A stretch of DNA of 64,000 nucleotides from Rhizomys pruinosus (Eukaryota > Chordata > Mammalia > Rodentia > Spalacidae): NCBI GenBank assembly GCA_009823505.1, contig VZQC01005910.1, positions 1,001,481 through 1,065,480 of the forward strand, read 5' to 3'. Under the pieces are notes generated by a model. That model made no database searches. It worked only from the letters and a program-made list of their open reading frames with translations, and was not told where the DNA came from. Below, piece after piece: positions 10,924 through 20,739 of this stretch. Position numbers and translations under genes: made by a program. Numbering within the stretch: the first letter of the stretch is position 1; every line of letters begins with the position of its first letter.

Positions 10924-10937
10924 AAAGAATGATGTCC

Positions 10938-11228
10938 TTTGAGGGGAAATGGTTACAACCAGAGATGCCCCTATTGAGAGAATCAAGTCAGTCTCACAAA
11001 TGTGAGGTGTGCTTTCTCTCATTCGTGGCCACTAGATTTTATGTAGATACATATACTCAAGTATGTGTCTATGACTTGAGAGTAGGGCAATCAAAGAGAG
11101 TAACAGGGGTGGAAGTGTTAGTAAAGGGGGGTGGGGAAGAGGCTGCACTCAAAGTACAATACAGAATAAATAAAATAATGTCTCTCATCCAAAAGTAACT
11201 ACTGCTGGGTAGGGAAGAGCTAATCTTC
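10938..11228. other. unique sequence
   Basis: No gene or repeat family recognised. The open frame 10929-11198 has no visible domain. Confidence 0.4.
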
Positions 11229-11236
11229 TAATCTTT

Positions 11237-11385
11237 TTTTTTTTTTTTTTTTTTTGGTCTTTTCAAGACAGGGTCTCCCAGCTGTCCTGGAACTCACTCT
11301 GTAGACCAGGATGGCCTTGAACTCACAAAGATCCACCTGCCTCTGCCTCCCGAGTGCTAGGATTAAAGGTGTGTGCCAGCAAGAA
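11237..11385 (-). mobile_element. B1 SINE
   Basis: A T-run at 11234-11255 (the poly(A) tail on the minus strand) leads into GGTCTTTTCAAGACAGGGTCTCCC, CTGGAACTCACTCTGTAGACC and GCCTCTGCCTCCCGAGTGCTAGGATTAAAGG. A few bases (TGTAGCCCC) are missing after GGTCTCCC. The weak flanking repeat CTAATCTT at 11229 and 11389 may be the TSD. Confidence 0.95.
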
Positions 11386-11499
11386 AAACTAATCTTAAAG
11401 AGAGGGACTCTGGATGGGCTGACTAGAGCTCAGCAGATAAACTTGCTCTGACGAAGATCTAGGGACGTGAACTTGACACAGTAGGCCTTGGCACAAATG

Positions 11500-11640
11500 A
11501 GAGAATATATGAATTCCAGTTAGGGGTCGGGACTGTGGAATGGTACCAGTGGGGGAGGGGATTAAGACTGATTGAAATGTCCTGTATGAAATACACAAAA
11601 ATTTGATGAAAAGTGTAAATAAATTAAAGTGCTGGTTTTA
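11500..11640 (+). mobile_element. possible L1/Lx 3' end fragment
   Basis: GTGGGGGAGGGGATTAAGACTGATTGAAATGTCCTGTATGAAATACACAAAAAT followed by an A-rich stretch resembles the 3' UTR end of old rodent L1 elements. It also resembles the better match at 47.82 kb. Ends are uncertain. Confidence 0.4.
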
Positions 11641-13030
11641 TACAGTGTCCATAAGACACAGAAGGTCCTAAACATTATTACATTATAGCTTGAACACTGA
11701 ATGGGTCTTGACAGATGGTGGCTCAAACATGCCTTATTTTAGATCATAATATATTCAGGAAAGCTAATACAGAGGGTTACACTAACATTTGAACCAGAAA
11801 TTTGTAAGAAGGTTGATCTTTTGGATGGCAATATGACTAGCTGACAGTAGAGAGAGAGAACAATGGATACTGACGGGGCCACAGGGGAAATGTGTATAAG
11901 AGGAAGCAGCTTGTCCAGCCATGAGAAGGACTCATGGCCAGCACACCCAAGACTCTCACTGGAGACTTCTAAAAGCAATAGAATCAATATTTTTACCATG
12001 GAGACAGGGGTTTGCTCATTACTATTGAACTTAGTTCTACGTCCCATTCTTCAACTGTGGCCTTTAGAGACAAATTAAATAGGTACTTATAGGAGCATGT
12101 CTCTTAGCTTGTCTATAAAAGTCTTTTTTGGAAAGTTTAAAGTTTAAGCAGTCAACTAATGTATCAACTGCTTTAACTTCACTAATGAATCTTTGACAGA
12201 GTCAGTAAAATGGAATTGGTATCTTGATCCCTTGTGGTTAGCTATTTTTATCGTATTTTAATCTTCTAAGCCAAACTTTGATAAACAGAACCTCATCTTG
12301 GATCGTTTTGCTATTGTTAACACCAAAGGGGAGGAGAGCTTCACCATTAACCTTGGAGGAAGGAGGAAGACAGGAGGAAGGGATTATCCGTTGCTGGCAT
12401 GTTCAGGGGCATCGTCAAAGAATCTTAGGGTTAGGCTAGATGATCCATAAAATATTTTTCCACTTTAGAATTCCGTCATGCTATAAAAACTTCAATATTT
12501 CAACAACAATAAGTTAGACACATAATTATTCTCAATTTCCAAGTCATTTATTGAACTAAATTGTCTACAAAACTCTTGATGAAAATGTAGACGCCAGAAG
12601 TGGCATTTATGTGGTTCGGCATACATTCTCCTTTATTACTGTTACCTTAACTGTATATGAAATGAGAATGAAGAGCTGGAGATAATTCTTCTTTGAAGAA
12701 ATTGAAGATTGTCACAGCAGCCTGCAAAGTATCTTTCACGTTGCACATTTAAGTACATACATATTGACATATAATGGCTATCGATTTTGATTGCCAAGAA
12801 CATAAACACAACTTTAGAATCTTAGAGATGGAGAAACACTAAAAAGCCCACAAAGTGATGGGTCTGCATCTTTTGCCATGTTAACCAAACCCTTACTCAA
12901 AGAAAATCCTATTTACAAACACAAGGTTTACGACCGGTCTGAGATGTCTTCTGGCTCCATATCAGGTATGTCTGAGACATCTCCATCTTCGGTGTATCGT
13001 GGCTCAATCCTACCTGTCTATTCTCTCCTA
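11641..13030. other. unique AT-rich sequence
   Basis: No gene or named repeat is recognised. The overlapping open frames around 11739-12078 on opposite strands show no domain. Confidence 0.4.
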
Positions 13031-13037
13031 TTCTTCA

Positions 13038-13125
13038 GGGAGGTGGCACATGTCTTTAACCCCAGAACTCAGGTAGGTAGAGGCAGGCAGATCTCTGTGA
13101 GTTCCAGGTCAGCCTGGTAATTAAA
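13038..13125 (+). mobile_element. B1 SINE, 3'-truncated
   Basis: The 5' half of a B1 is visible (GGAGGTGGCACATGTCTTTAACCCCAGAACTC, AGGCAGGCAGATCTCTGTGAGTTCC, CAGCCTGG). It stops abruptly at about 13120 with no poly(A) tail, so the 3' part was lost after insertion. Confidence 0.82.
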
Positions 13126-13635
13126 AAGTGAAATTCAGGAAAATTATGATGCATTTATTAAATATACTGGGAAAAACTGTTTAGCTTGATGGACAAAGGT
13201 ACAGACATGGGAATCCAGGTATCCTGACAGTCCAAGTTCTGTATTCATATGTGCTGCTCCACTCCCTTGCTTTATAACCCCAAGAAAACACAGGCATAGA
13301 TGAAAACCATGTTGTTCAACATTTAGGTATCTCTCTCACCTTCAGAAAAGATGAGCAGCTGTGCATGTGACCCTAGCTTGTCTGTACACACATTGTGTCA
13401 GGACTCTTCTCACACATCCTGATTTCCCGAAGAATTCCAACTGCCCACATCTTCCCTGATATGTTTGAGAATTAAATAAAATTAAACACTTTTCTTCTCA
13501 AAAGTTAAACAGGGGGGGGGGTGCTAAGCAAGCTACCTCTATCCTTTCTGTCCATAATGATGTAAAAATGGACACATGGTAAGATTAGTCTAGGGTGCTC
13601 TCTGAATAGAAACTTACTAACCAAAGCAGATTGCG
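13126..13635. other. unique sequence with a G-run
   Basis: No gene is recognised. A run of G residues lies at about 13511-13520. Confidence 0.4.
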
Positions 13636-13810
13636 GCTTTTTTTTTTTTTTTTTTTTTTTTTTTTGTGTCTTTTCAAGACGGCGTCTCCCTGTAGCCCTA
13701 GCTATCCTGGAACTCACTCTGTAGACCAGGCTGGCCTTGAACTCACAAAGATCCGCCTGCCTCTGCCTCCCGAGTGCTAGGATTAAATGTGTGCGCCACC
13801 ATGCCCGGCT
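13636..13810 (-). mobile_element. B1 SINE
   Basis: A T-run of about 28 (13638-13665) precedes GTCTTTTCAAGACGGCGTCTCCC, CTGGAACTCACTCTGTAGACCAGG, GATCCGCCTGCCTCTGCCTCCCGAGTGC and ends in CACCATGCCCGGC. It is a full-length, low-divergence copy. Confidence 0.96.
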
Positions 13811-14430
13811 GATTGACATTTTTAATGCCTACTATGTGCCTTGGGAAAAATAAAAACAACTAGAAATGAGTTGGACTGAATAAACAGTTGGACAAAGCTT
13901 GTTTGGGACTCTCATTTTTTTTTCCCCCTAGAAACATTAAGCAGGAGAAGACAGAGCTGGTTCCCGAGAGTCCAGAGGCAGTCTTGGAAGTTAGAGAATA
14001 CATCAGAAAAGACAGCATAAATCAAAAGCAAAGTATAAACAAATTGGCCTTTAATCTCTTTGGCCTAGCTCCACCCTGCTTTCACATTTTCTTTCTTAAT
14101 TTGTGTTTTTTTGTTGTTGTTGTTTGCTTTCAAGAAATTTCCAGACAGGGTGATGTCACAACTACGGTTTTAAAAGCACTTTTATAAGTGCTTATAAAAT
14201 AATTATTACTTATTGTAAGAAAACCAATAAAAAAATTTTAAAGAGGAAAACCAGTTTACTGAGACTCAATAGAGTTTAAAATATTTCGACACAGATAGTA
14301 TACACTTGTTTAAGGGAGGAAGGGATTATTTATTTATTTCTAAATTATGTGTGTAGTGTATGCTTGTACGGGTGTGCTCACTCTTTCGTGTTCCCCCAGC
14401 CAGCTCTCTTTCTCTATTTCAGTACATCTT
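13811..14430. other. unique sequence
   Basis: No gene recognised. It includes short T-rich, GTT-rich and TTTA-rich stretches near 13915, 14110 and 14330. Confidence 0.4.
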
Positions 14431-14432
14431 TT

Positions 14433-14583
14433 TGATTGTTGTTTTGAGACAGTGTCTCCTTAAGTAGCCCTGGGTAGCCTAGAACTCCCTAGGTAGATCA
14501 GGCTGGCTTCCAACTCACATAGATCCACCTGCCTCTGTCTCCTGAGTGCTGGGATTAAATGTATGTGCCACCAAGCCTGGCCT
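14433..14583 (-). mobile_element. B1 SINE (older)
   Basis: GTTTTGAGACAGTGTCTCCTTAAGTAGCCC, GAACTCCCTAGGTAGATCAGGCTGGC, GATCCACCTGCCTCTGTCTCCTGAGTGCTGGGATTAAATG and CCACCAAGCCTGGCC give a complete but diverged B1 in reverse orientation. Confidence 0.92.
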
Positions 14584-14639
14584 AGTTTCTTTTGTTTTTA
14601 CTTGGTTGTTGTTTGGTTTTTTTATTTTTTTATTTTTTT

Positions 14640-14900
14640 TATTTTCATTCTTTAAAAAAAATAAATGTTTATTTCAACTATGAAAAGCAATATCAAGATA
14701 TCATCCAAAAACTTCATTCGGTTTCACAAGTATAAAACAAGATTCTGACAAAACCTTTACAATAAGGTATAAAATACTCAGGAATATATTTTGACATTCA
14801 CAATGGGCATTACAACCCCAGCCAAAAAACCAAGTCCTCAACTGATGAATAGTTAGCTCAGGATGAGTCAGCTCATAAGATTGGTGTGAATAGACTTGAC
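14640..14900 (-). pseudogene. possible retrocopy of an mRNA 3' UTR
   Basis: On the minus strand this is about 230 bp of nonrepetitive sequence. It ends in an AATAAA signal (plus-strand TTTATT near 14669) followed within about 20 bases by A-rich sequence, as expected for a processed transcript tail. It sits directly between two reverse-oriented B1 elements. I do not recognise the parent gene. It could instead be ordinary AT-rich unique DNA with a chance signal. Confidence 0.3.
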
Positions 14901-14902
14901 CT

Positions 14903-15057
14903 CCTTTTTTGATTGTTTTATTTTATTATTTTTTTATATCTCTGGTAGCCCAGGCTGGCCTCAGACTCTATGTAGCCAAGGAAGATTTAGAAATCCTGAT
15001 CCTCTTGTCTCTACTTTTCAAGGGATAAGATTACAGGTGCATACCACTGTGCCAGTA
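14903..15057 (-). mobile_element. B1 SINE (old, diverged)
   Basis: Reverse B1 landmarks survive: TATCTCTGGTAGCCCAGGCTGGCCTCAGACTC, then ATCCTCTTGTCTCTAC, then GGATAAGATTACAGGTGCATACCACTGTGCC. Divergence is high, similar to proto-B1 copies. Confidence 0.8.
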
Positions 15058-15317
15058 AGCCTTCAACTTGGTTCAATAATGTAGCTCACATACCTTGTAG
15101 CTGCTCAGAAAGGACCATCATTATAGTTACACAGTATCAGTGAAAAAGTAACCTAAGTGTAACTGAACTCCTATGCTGAGAAATCCAACTGTTGGGTCCT
15201 GAGTTACTTCAAGCAAGGAACCTTGAAAAGAAAGCCAGGATTTCCCGTGGTAATTCCAAAAACATGTCCTGTCATTACTTCACAGGACTGCTCCCGAGGC
15301 TTCTGCTTCTCTTCAAA
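15058..15317. other. unique sequence
   Basis: No gene or repeat recognised. Confidence 0.4.
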
Positions 15318-15408
15318 GCTGGTCTTATTTTTTTAATTGGGTCTATTTAGCCCAGGCTGATCTTCAACTTGCTGTGGAAAGAGGTATAGGCCACAAAACC
15401 TGGCATAT
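15318..15408 (-). mobile_element. B1-like SINE fragment (degenerate)
   Basis: TTTAATTGGGTCTATTTAGCCCAGGCTGATCTTCAACTTGCTG resembles the 3' half of an old reverse B1. The expected middle is replaced by GGAAAGAGGTATAGGCCACAAAACCTGGC, so a deletion is likely. Confidence 0.55.
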
Positions 15409-15420
15409 AGCTTATTTTCT

Positions 15421-15786
15421 TTGAGATGGGTCATTTTGCCAGGCATGGTGGTACATGCCTTTAATCCTAGCACTCGGGAGGCAGAGTCAGGCAGATCTCT
15501 GTGAGTTCAAGGCCAGCCTGGTCTACAGAGTGAGCTCTAGGCCAGCTGGGACTAAAAGGAGACCCTGTCTCAAAAATACCAAAAAAAAAATTATCATTTT
15601 AACTAGTTAAGCTGGCTGATTGGTTAGCCCTGGGAATCCACCTGTCTCCTTGCCCAGTGCTGAGATTATAGGCATATAACACCATGTTGGGCCTCTTGCA
15701 TGGGTGTTGTGGATCTGAAGAGCTGAACTCAAGGCCTCATGCCTACATGGCCAGCTCTCCAGCCGCTAAGCCATTTCTCCAGCCCC
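15421..15786 (-). mobile_element. B4-type SINE split by a B1
   Basis: The outer element begins with GAGATGGGTCATTTT at 15421. It resumes at 15594 and continues through AGCCCTGGGAATCCACCTGTCTCCT, AGATTATAGGCATATAACACCATG and CCAGCCGCTAAGCCATTTCTCCAGCCCC at 15786. That is the B1-like half followed by the tRNA-like half of a B4 in reverse orientation, interrupted by the plus-strand B1. Confidence 0.75.
15437..15590 (+). mobile_element. B1 SINE nested in a B4
   Basis: Full-length B1 from CCAGGCATGGTGGTACATGCC to CCCTGTCTCAAAAATACC plus poly(A). The 7-bp TSD TCATTTT occurs at 15429-15435 and 15594-15600, marking where it entered the older B4. Confidence 0.95.
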
Positions 15787-16498
15787 ATATGATAGTGATG
15801 ACAAAGTGACACAAGAGAACAAAGACATCTCAAACAGGAATTCAACAGTCTGCCATCAAGATACCTCTGAACTCTAACTGGATAGGACCCAGGTCATTCA
15901 TACTCTCTTTTGGGCAACACTTTCTCTCATGTCAAAAAACAAATTTAAACTACATGCACTAAAGCTCCTTCCAAAACAAAAATCCTTCGAAGTGGGGTAT
16001 TTTTATTACCATTTTACTATAATTGAACTGACTAATATACTACATATACTATATACAGGAGGGAAAGAATGAGATATGAGCAACTTTCATGAGTGTAGAA
16101 ATGGAGTGGGGTCTCGAGCATCTAGGCTCCATGGATTTACCAAAGAAGGGGATTTAAAGTTGAGGAAACAGAACCTTAGAGAAGTTGGTGTGAGATCCTC
16201 TGGCAAAAGCCATAACTCTGAGTTTTCATTTGGTATGAGTGATGAGCAGAGTGAATGCTTTTGCTAAGTGGATTGGAATCTATTTCTATAGCCAAAGAAA
16301 GAGGAATACTCATTCACCCATAACTCTGTAGATTCGATCTCTCTAGTAACCCAGGAAAACAAGGAAGCAATGGTGTCTTTAAGCTCAAGAGACGATGAGA
16401 GGACAATGAAATCACTTCACAGCTTTTTGGCTAAGATCAAGTGAAGAGAAAAATGGATCAACTCTTATCCCAAAGAGGCTGAGCACCACTCTGCTTAG
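15787..16498. other. unique sequence
   Basis: No gene recognised. A stretch near 16155-16210 (GATTTAAAGTTGAGGAAACAGAACCTTAGAGAAG) resembles the core of an ancient MIR in reverse, but too weakly to call. Confidence 0.4.
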
Positions 16499-16500
16499 AA

Positions 16501-16549
<49 letters not shown>
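16499..16549. repeat. (CA)n microsatellite
   Basis: About 25 CA units with one ACATACA interruption at the start. Confidence 0.97.
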
Positions 16550-16550
<1 letters not shown>

Positions 16551-17790
16551 AGATATTGGTATATCTTTTATTTCTGCATGTTTACCTCATTTTACACTGA
16601 TGAATCACCCTCTTAGGAATGAAATAACTAAAAATCCTGTGTCTTTTATTTTGGGGAAAGAATCCAAACCCTGCAGCCATGACAGCCATGCCTGCTGGAG
16701 GTGCAGGTGGTATTTGGGGAAAACAAGCGTAGGTGGAAGCCTGAGGGGACCTACCTACCCCTTCTACAAGCTTCAGCATGGGGCTGTGCATAAGGTCAAG
16801 CAGATAGGAGAAAATCCCCATATGTCTAAGACTCAAAAGTATTCTTAGGCATGTTAGATAAGAGTGAAATCATATTTAAGAAGTATCTTACAAAGAGAGC
16901 TTTCCTAACCTTATAGGAAATAACAGCTCTAACTCCAAATATTAGCTGCCTTTCTATAGTACCATGGCATGCCTAAACACACAGGCACACATACAACAAG
17001 GGTACATATGTGTGCATGTATGTGTATATTTTCCTTCTACTGTGTTGTTTCAACAGAAAGAAACAAGGAAAATTGATTGAATGTGCTCTCCCAATATTCT
17101 GGATGCATGCCAGCATTGGTGACTGTTATCCGCCCTCTATACCCTTTTCCAGAATTTCCCTAGAATTTTGAGTTTCAGATGAATTTATCCTTTCTGTTGT
17201 ATAAGGATGATGAGGCCATCGGTCTGGTTGACTCAGCCTCGGGGTTATCGGATTCAATATGAAGGAACAGAGATTATCAGTGAACCCTCTGGAAAGTTAA
17301 AAAGACTATTTTAGGAAATTTAGAAAACACTTGATGTTCTAAATAACCTTCATGATAGATTATTATACTCACTTGCCTCTCAACTTTTGAGTATCTTTGA
17401 TATGTTTTTTAAATGATCACTTAAAGGTGATTTTATATTTTACTGTATGGTTGTGCTGTTAAGAGAAAAGCTAAAAGCTATAAATTCTCACTATCTGAAG
17501 CTTCTAAACCCTGCTTAATTTCTGAAAATAAAGCATAGACACTTTCATGCTCTCATTATTTAAGTCATTGTGTTGGAGGTACATTTTTCATGGCTTGAAA
17601 ACACTACAAGACAAACACGAAGCATATAAAGTATCTCATGTCAAAGAATTCATGAGGGCAGTGGCCATGTCACAGCCAGAAGACTTGAGGACATGTTTTT
17701 CCTACATAGTTTCCTATCCTCTGGCCCTTAAATTCACTCTACCCCCTCTTCCATGATGTTCCCTGAACCTTGTAGGGAGGGACACAGCTG
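16550..17790. other. unique sequence
   Basis: No gene or transposon recognised. A short imperfect CA/TG stretch lies near 16978-17030. Two antisense-overlapping frames at 16582-16848 have no recognisable domain. Confidence 0.4.
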
Positions 17791-17799
17791 TCCCATGTA

Positions 17800-18012
17800 A
17801 GCACCGCTGGGGGTAGGATTTCTTGAGTGATGCAGCCACTAACAAGTTTCCCATGCTGTAGTAAAGAGCCTTCCACCCAGGATAGGGAAAGAAATACTAG
17901 TTAAGCTCAATGCATCACGTGAAAGGAGGAGGGGGATGAGAGGGGACTAGGGGGTGAAAAGGACTAAAATTTACCATTAAATGTGTGAAACTATCACACA
18001 ATAATAGCATTT
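17800..18012 (+). mobile_element. possible L1/Lx 3' UTR fragment
   Basis: GAGAGGGGACTAGGGGGTGAAAAGGACTAAAATTTACC, followed by ATGTGTGAAACTATCACACAATAA, resembles the purine-rich end of old rodent L1 3' UTRs. It lies immediately upstream of a clearer L1 fragment. Confidence 0.35.
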
Positions 18013-18031
18013 TAAAAAATACCTTGTTTCT

Positions 18032-18607
18032 CATAGGAAATGTTTAACATCCTTAGCCACCAGGGAAAGGCAAATTAAAACTATCCTGAAAACCCATCTC
18101 ACCCTGGTCAGAACAACAAATAACAGAGCTGGAGAAATAGCTCAGTAGTTAAGAGCACTGACTGCTCTTACAGAAGACTCAGGTTCAATTTCCAGCACCC
18201 ACATGGCGGCTAACAATCATCAATAACTCCAGTTCCAGGGGAATCCAACACTGTCTTCTGATCTCCACAAGCATTGTATAACACAGGTACACTTACATGT
18301 ATGTAAGCAATACATTCATACATGTAAAAGAAAAGGAATAAAATATTAAAGAAAGAAAACAAATAATAACTGGTGTTGAGGATATAGGGAAAAGGGATCC
18401 TTTGCTCATTGCTGGTAGAAATGTAAACTAGTCCAGCCACTATGGAAGTCAGCTTAGGTATTTGTCAACATGAACGGATAGAAGAATGTGGTATATGTAT
18501 ACATAATGGCATTTGTATTCAGCCACAAAGAATGAAATGTCATGCATTGGAAAATATATGCAACTAGAAGTCACCATATTATGCGAATAAATCAAACTCA
18601 GAAAGAC
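18032..18607 (+). mobile_element. L1 ORF2 fragment, truncated at both ends, with TSD
   Basis: Parts of rodent L1 ORF2 are recognisable in order: AACATCCTTAGCCACCAGGGAAAGGCAAAT, GGTCAGAACAACAAATAAC, GAGGATATAGGGAAAAGGGATCC, CATTGCTGGTAGAAATGTAAACTAGTCCAGCCACTATGG, GGTATATGTATACATAATGG and ATCAAACTCAGAAAGACAAA. About 130-150 bp between the AAGTCAGCTTAGG and GAACGGATAG segments are missing. It ends inside ORF2 at an A-rich site rather than in the 3' UTR. An 18-bp direct repeat (AAAAAATACCTTGTTTCT, 18014-18031 and about 18609-18626) flanks it. No intact reading frame remains. Confidence 0.88.
18124..18357 (+). mobile_element. B2 SINE nested in the L1 fragment
   Basis: B2 head (GCTGGAGAAATAGCTCAGTAG; AGGTTCAATTTCCAGCACCC) and body with GTTCCAGGGGAATCC, without the 17-bp duplication, ending in an A-rich tail. 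A 9-bp TSD, AACAAATAA, is at 18115-18123 and 18358-18366 within L1 sequence. Confidence 0.94.
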
Positions 18608-18644
18608 AAAAAAATACCTTGTTTCTGTCATATCTGATTTTCTA

Positions 18645-18864
18645 CACTCTTTTTTGTTTTTATTTTATGTATATGAGTGGAGTGCCTGCCTATTCCTAAG
18701 TGCACCTGTTTTGTGCAGTGCCCACAGAGGTCAGAAGAACACATCAGATCCCCTGAAACTAGAGTTACATATGGTTGTTAGCCATAGTTTGTGCTGGGAG
18801 TAGAAGCTGCGTCTTCTCTGAGAGCAGCCAGTGCTCTTAACCTCTGAGCCATCTCTCTAGCCCC
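18645..18864 (-). mobile_element. B2-type SINE (diverged)
   Basis: Reverse B2: TTTATTTTATGTATATGAGTGGAGTGCCTGCC, CACAGAGGTCAGAAGAACACATCAGATCCCC, GTTGTTAGCC and CAGTGCTCTTAACCTCTGAGCCATCTCTCTAGCCCC. It inserted next to the downstream TSD of the L1 fragment. Confidence 0.92.
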
Positions 18865-18957
18865 TGGATTCTCTACAGTCATAAAGCTTCTCACTCCATG
18901 CATAGTCCTGTTTCTTTATTTCTGTATGTCCGTAGATTTATTTTTATTCTTTGAGGA

Positions 18958-18993
<36 letters not shown>
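18958..18993. repeat. (CA)n microsatellite
   Basis: About 17 CA units followed by a short TATATA. Confidence 0.96.
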
Positions 18994-19000
<7 letters not shown>

Positions 19001-19096
19001 CATAATCAATGAAAAGTTATCACATGCCCCTCACCCTCTCATTTCCTCACTTTAACACCCAAACACCCCCCCAACACTGTCTCTCCTGACTTTGTT

Positions 19097-19136
19097 TCCT
19101 CCTCCTCCTCCTCCTCCTCCTCCTCCTCCTCCTCCT
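19097..19136. repeat. (CCT)n microsatellite
   Basis: Thirteen CCT units. Read on the minus strand they give a polyglycine run in an open frame, which is not evidence of a protein. Confidence 0.97.
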
Positions 19137-19499
19137 TTTCCAGGCTCAGTAGTGTAGGAGAGATGATTCCATACCCCACCACTTAATGAAGAGCTATTCG
19201 CAGTTGCTAGCTGCAGGGAGAATGTGCCACTGAGAGTTTTCCCAGTCTCCCCTGGATGGCCCCATCTCATGCATTTCCTTTTAGACAAATAAAAGCTAAT
19301 TAAAGATATGTTCATGTATAACCCTTTCTTGCATGAATTTTGTCATATATATTCCTGACTGTCCTCCCAAATCAAGGCACAGAGTGCTGCTTTGCTGTAT
19401 TTTATAGCTCTAACCGAGAAGCACACAGATTCGCAAGTTTGATAAGTAAAGATGATCGTTATGACTCTGAAGATGTGCTTACATATTTGGGCAACATCC
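19137..19499. other. unique sequence
   Basis: No gene or repeat recognised. Confidence 0.4.
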
Positions 19500-19641
19500 A
19501 TGTTTTGATGCAGGGTCTCCTTGTAGCATTAACTGACCTGGAACTCACTATGTAGACCGGCCTGGTCCCAATCTCCCAGTCATCTGCCTGTCCCTGCCTC
19601 TAGAGTGAAGGGATTAAAAGTGTGTACTATTGCTCCTGGCC
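19500..19641 (-). mobile_element. B1 SINE (diverged)
   Basis: TGCAGGGTCTCCTTGTAGC, CTGGAACTCACTATGTAGACCGGCCTGG, CATCTGCCTGTCCCTGCCTCTAGAGTG and GGGATTAAAAGTGTGTACTATTGCTCCTGGCC outline a full reverse B1. Confidence 0.88.
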
Positions 19642-19764
19642 ATGAACAAAACTGTTTAAAAGTGTGTAGGTTTCAAGTACTGTGCATAGACTATCAGAAT
19701 TTTACAAAGAAACCACTGATACCACCTCACCTATAGGTACCATATTCATGATTGCAATATTCTG

Positions 19765-19765
<1 letters not shown>

Positions 19766-19812
<47 letters not shown>

Positions 19813-19921
19813 GTATAGTGTATGTCTGTATGTACATGTGTGTTGAGGTATACTTGCCTGTACATACGTGTGGAGGTTAAAGGTTAACACCGAGATTCCT
19901 TCCCTCAACTGTTTCTCCACT
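19766..19921 (-). mobile_element. B4-type SINE, 3' part, with (GT)n expansion
   Basis: A (GT)n run at 19766-19810 leads into GTATGTACATGTG, GTGTGGAGGTTAAAGGTTAACACCGAG and CTCAACTGTTTCTCCACTTTATTTTTT. This is the reverse of the CA-rich 3' end of a B4. The expected continuation (TTTTTTGAGACAG) is found about 480 bp later, so this is the first half of a split element. Confidence 0.75.
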
Positions 19922-19924
19922 TTA

Positions 19925-20050
19925 TTTTTTTTAATTACATGTTAAATGTATTCTTTGACAATCTCACACATGTACACAATTCATACTAACTCCTCTAGCC
20001 CCCTACCCTCTCCCTTCCCTCTACTACTCTTCTTCTCCCCTCTTCCCTAA

Positions 20051-20094
<44 letters not shown>

Positions 20095-20380
20095 TCCACT
20101 AAGTTTAACCTGGGCTACCTCTGTAACCATGGGTTTGGAGCTAGACCCTAAAGCACTGGATGCACAGCTGAAGATGATGATTTTCTCCTCTCCCCAAGTC
20201 TACCCATAGCCAATAGTTCAGCAGTGAAGTGCTCCCACATCATGATGGAATGGTTGACAGGACCAGTCTTGTGTGGGCCCAGCATAGGTAATAACACAGT
20301 TACATCAGGTCCTGGTTGAAATGGCTGCTTCAGGTGTACAGGGTGGCATTTTGCAGCCTGTCCCCCTCTTTTTTTCTCTT
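19925..20380 (-). mobile_element. L1/Lx 3' UTR fragment inserted in a B4
   Basis: Segments such as CCTGGGCTACCTCTGTAACCATGGGTTTGGAGCTA, CCATAGCCAATAGTTCAGCAGTGAAG, TTGACAGGACCAGTCTTGTGTGGGCCCAGC and CTTCAGGTGTACAGGGTGGC match my memory of an old rodent L1 3' UTR in reverse orientation. A (CT)n run at 20055-20091 lies inside it. The exact subfamily is not certain. Confidence 0.55.
20054..20091. repeat. (CT)n microsatellite
   Basis: About 19 CT units within the L1-like segment. Confidence 0.96.
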
Positions 20381-20384
20381 ACTT

Positions 20385-20600
20385 AATTCTCACAGCGTTT
20401 TTTGAGACAGACTCTCTTACTGACCCTGAAGCTTGACACTTAGGCTAAGGAGGATGACAAGAGAGATTCCCACCCGCACCCCCGGATTGAGTTACAGCTA
20501 TACACACTGCCATGCTCTGCTTTTCCCAGGGTGTTCAGATCGAACTCAGCATCTCAAGTTTGCATAGTAAGTGTTTCCATTCATTGAGCTGCCTCCCCAG
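20385..20600 (-). mobile_element. B4-type SINE, 5' part
   Basis: TTTTTTGAGACAGACTCTCTTACTGACCCTGAAGC, TTAGGCTAAGGAGGATGACAAGAG, TGAGTTACAGCTATACACACTGCCATG and GTTCAGATCGAACTCAGCATC lead to CATTCATTGAGCTGCCTCCCCAG. This is the B1-like and tRNA-like part of a reverse B4, the continuation of the fragment at 19766-19921. Confidence 0.78.
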
Positions 20601-20739
20601 AAAGAAACAGTGTTTCCCTGCAGCCCCAGCTGGCATGGAACTCACTATGTAGACCACACTGCCCTTGAACTTACAGAGATCCGCCTGCCTCTGCCTCCTA
20701 AGTATTGGAATTAAAGTCATGTGCCCTCAAATCCAGCCA
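20601..20739 (-). mobile_element. B1 SINE
   Basis: AGTGTTTCCCTGCAGCCCCAGCTGGCATGGAACTCACTATGTAGACC, GATCCGCCTGCCTCTGCCTCC and GGAATTAAAGTCATGTGCC give a full reverse B1 that abuts the B4. Confidence 0.92.
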
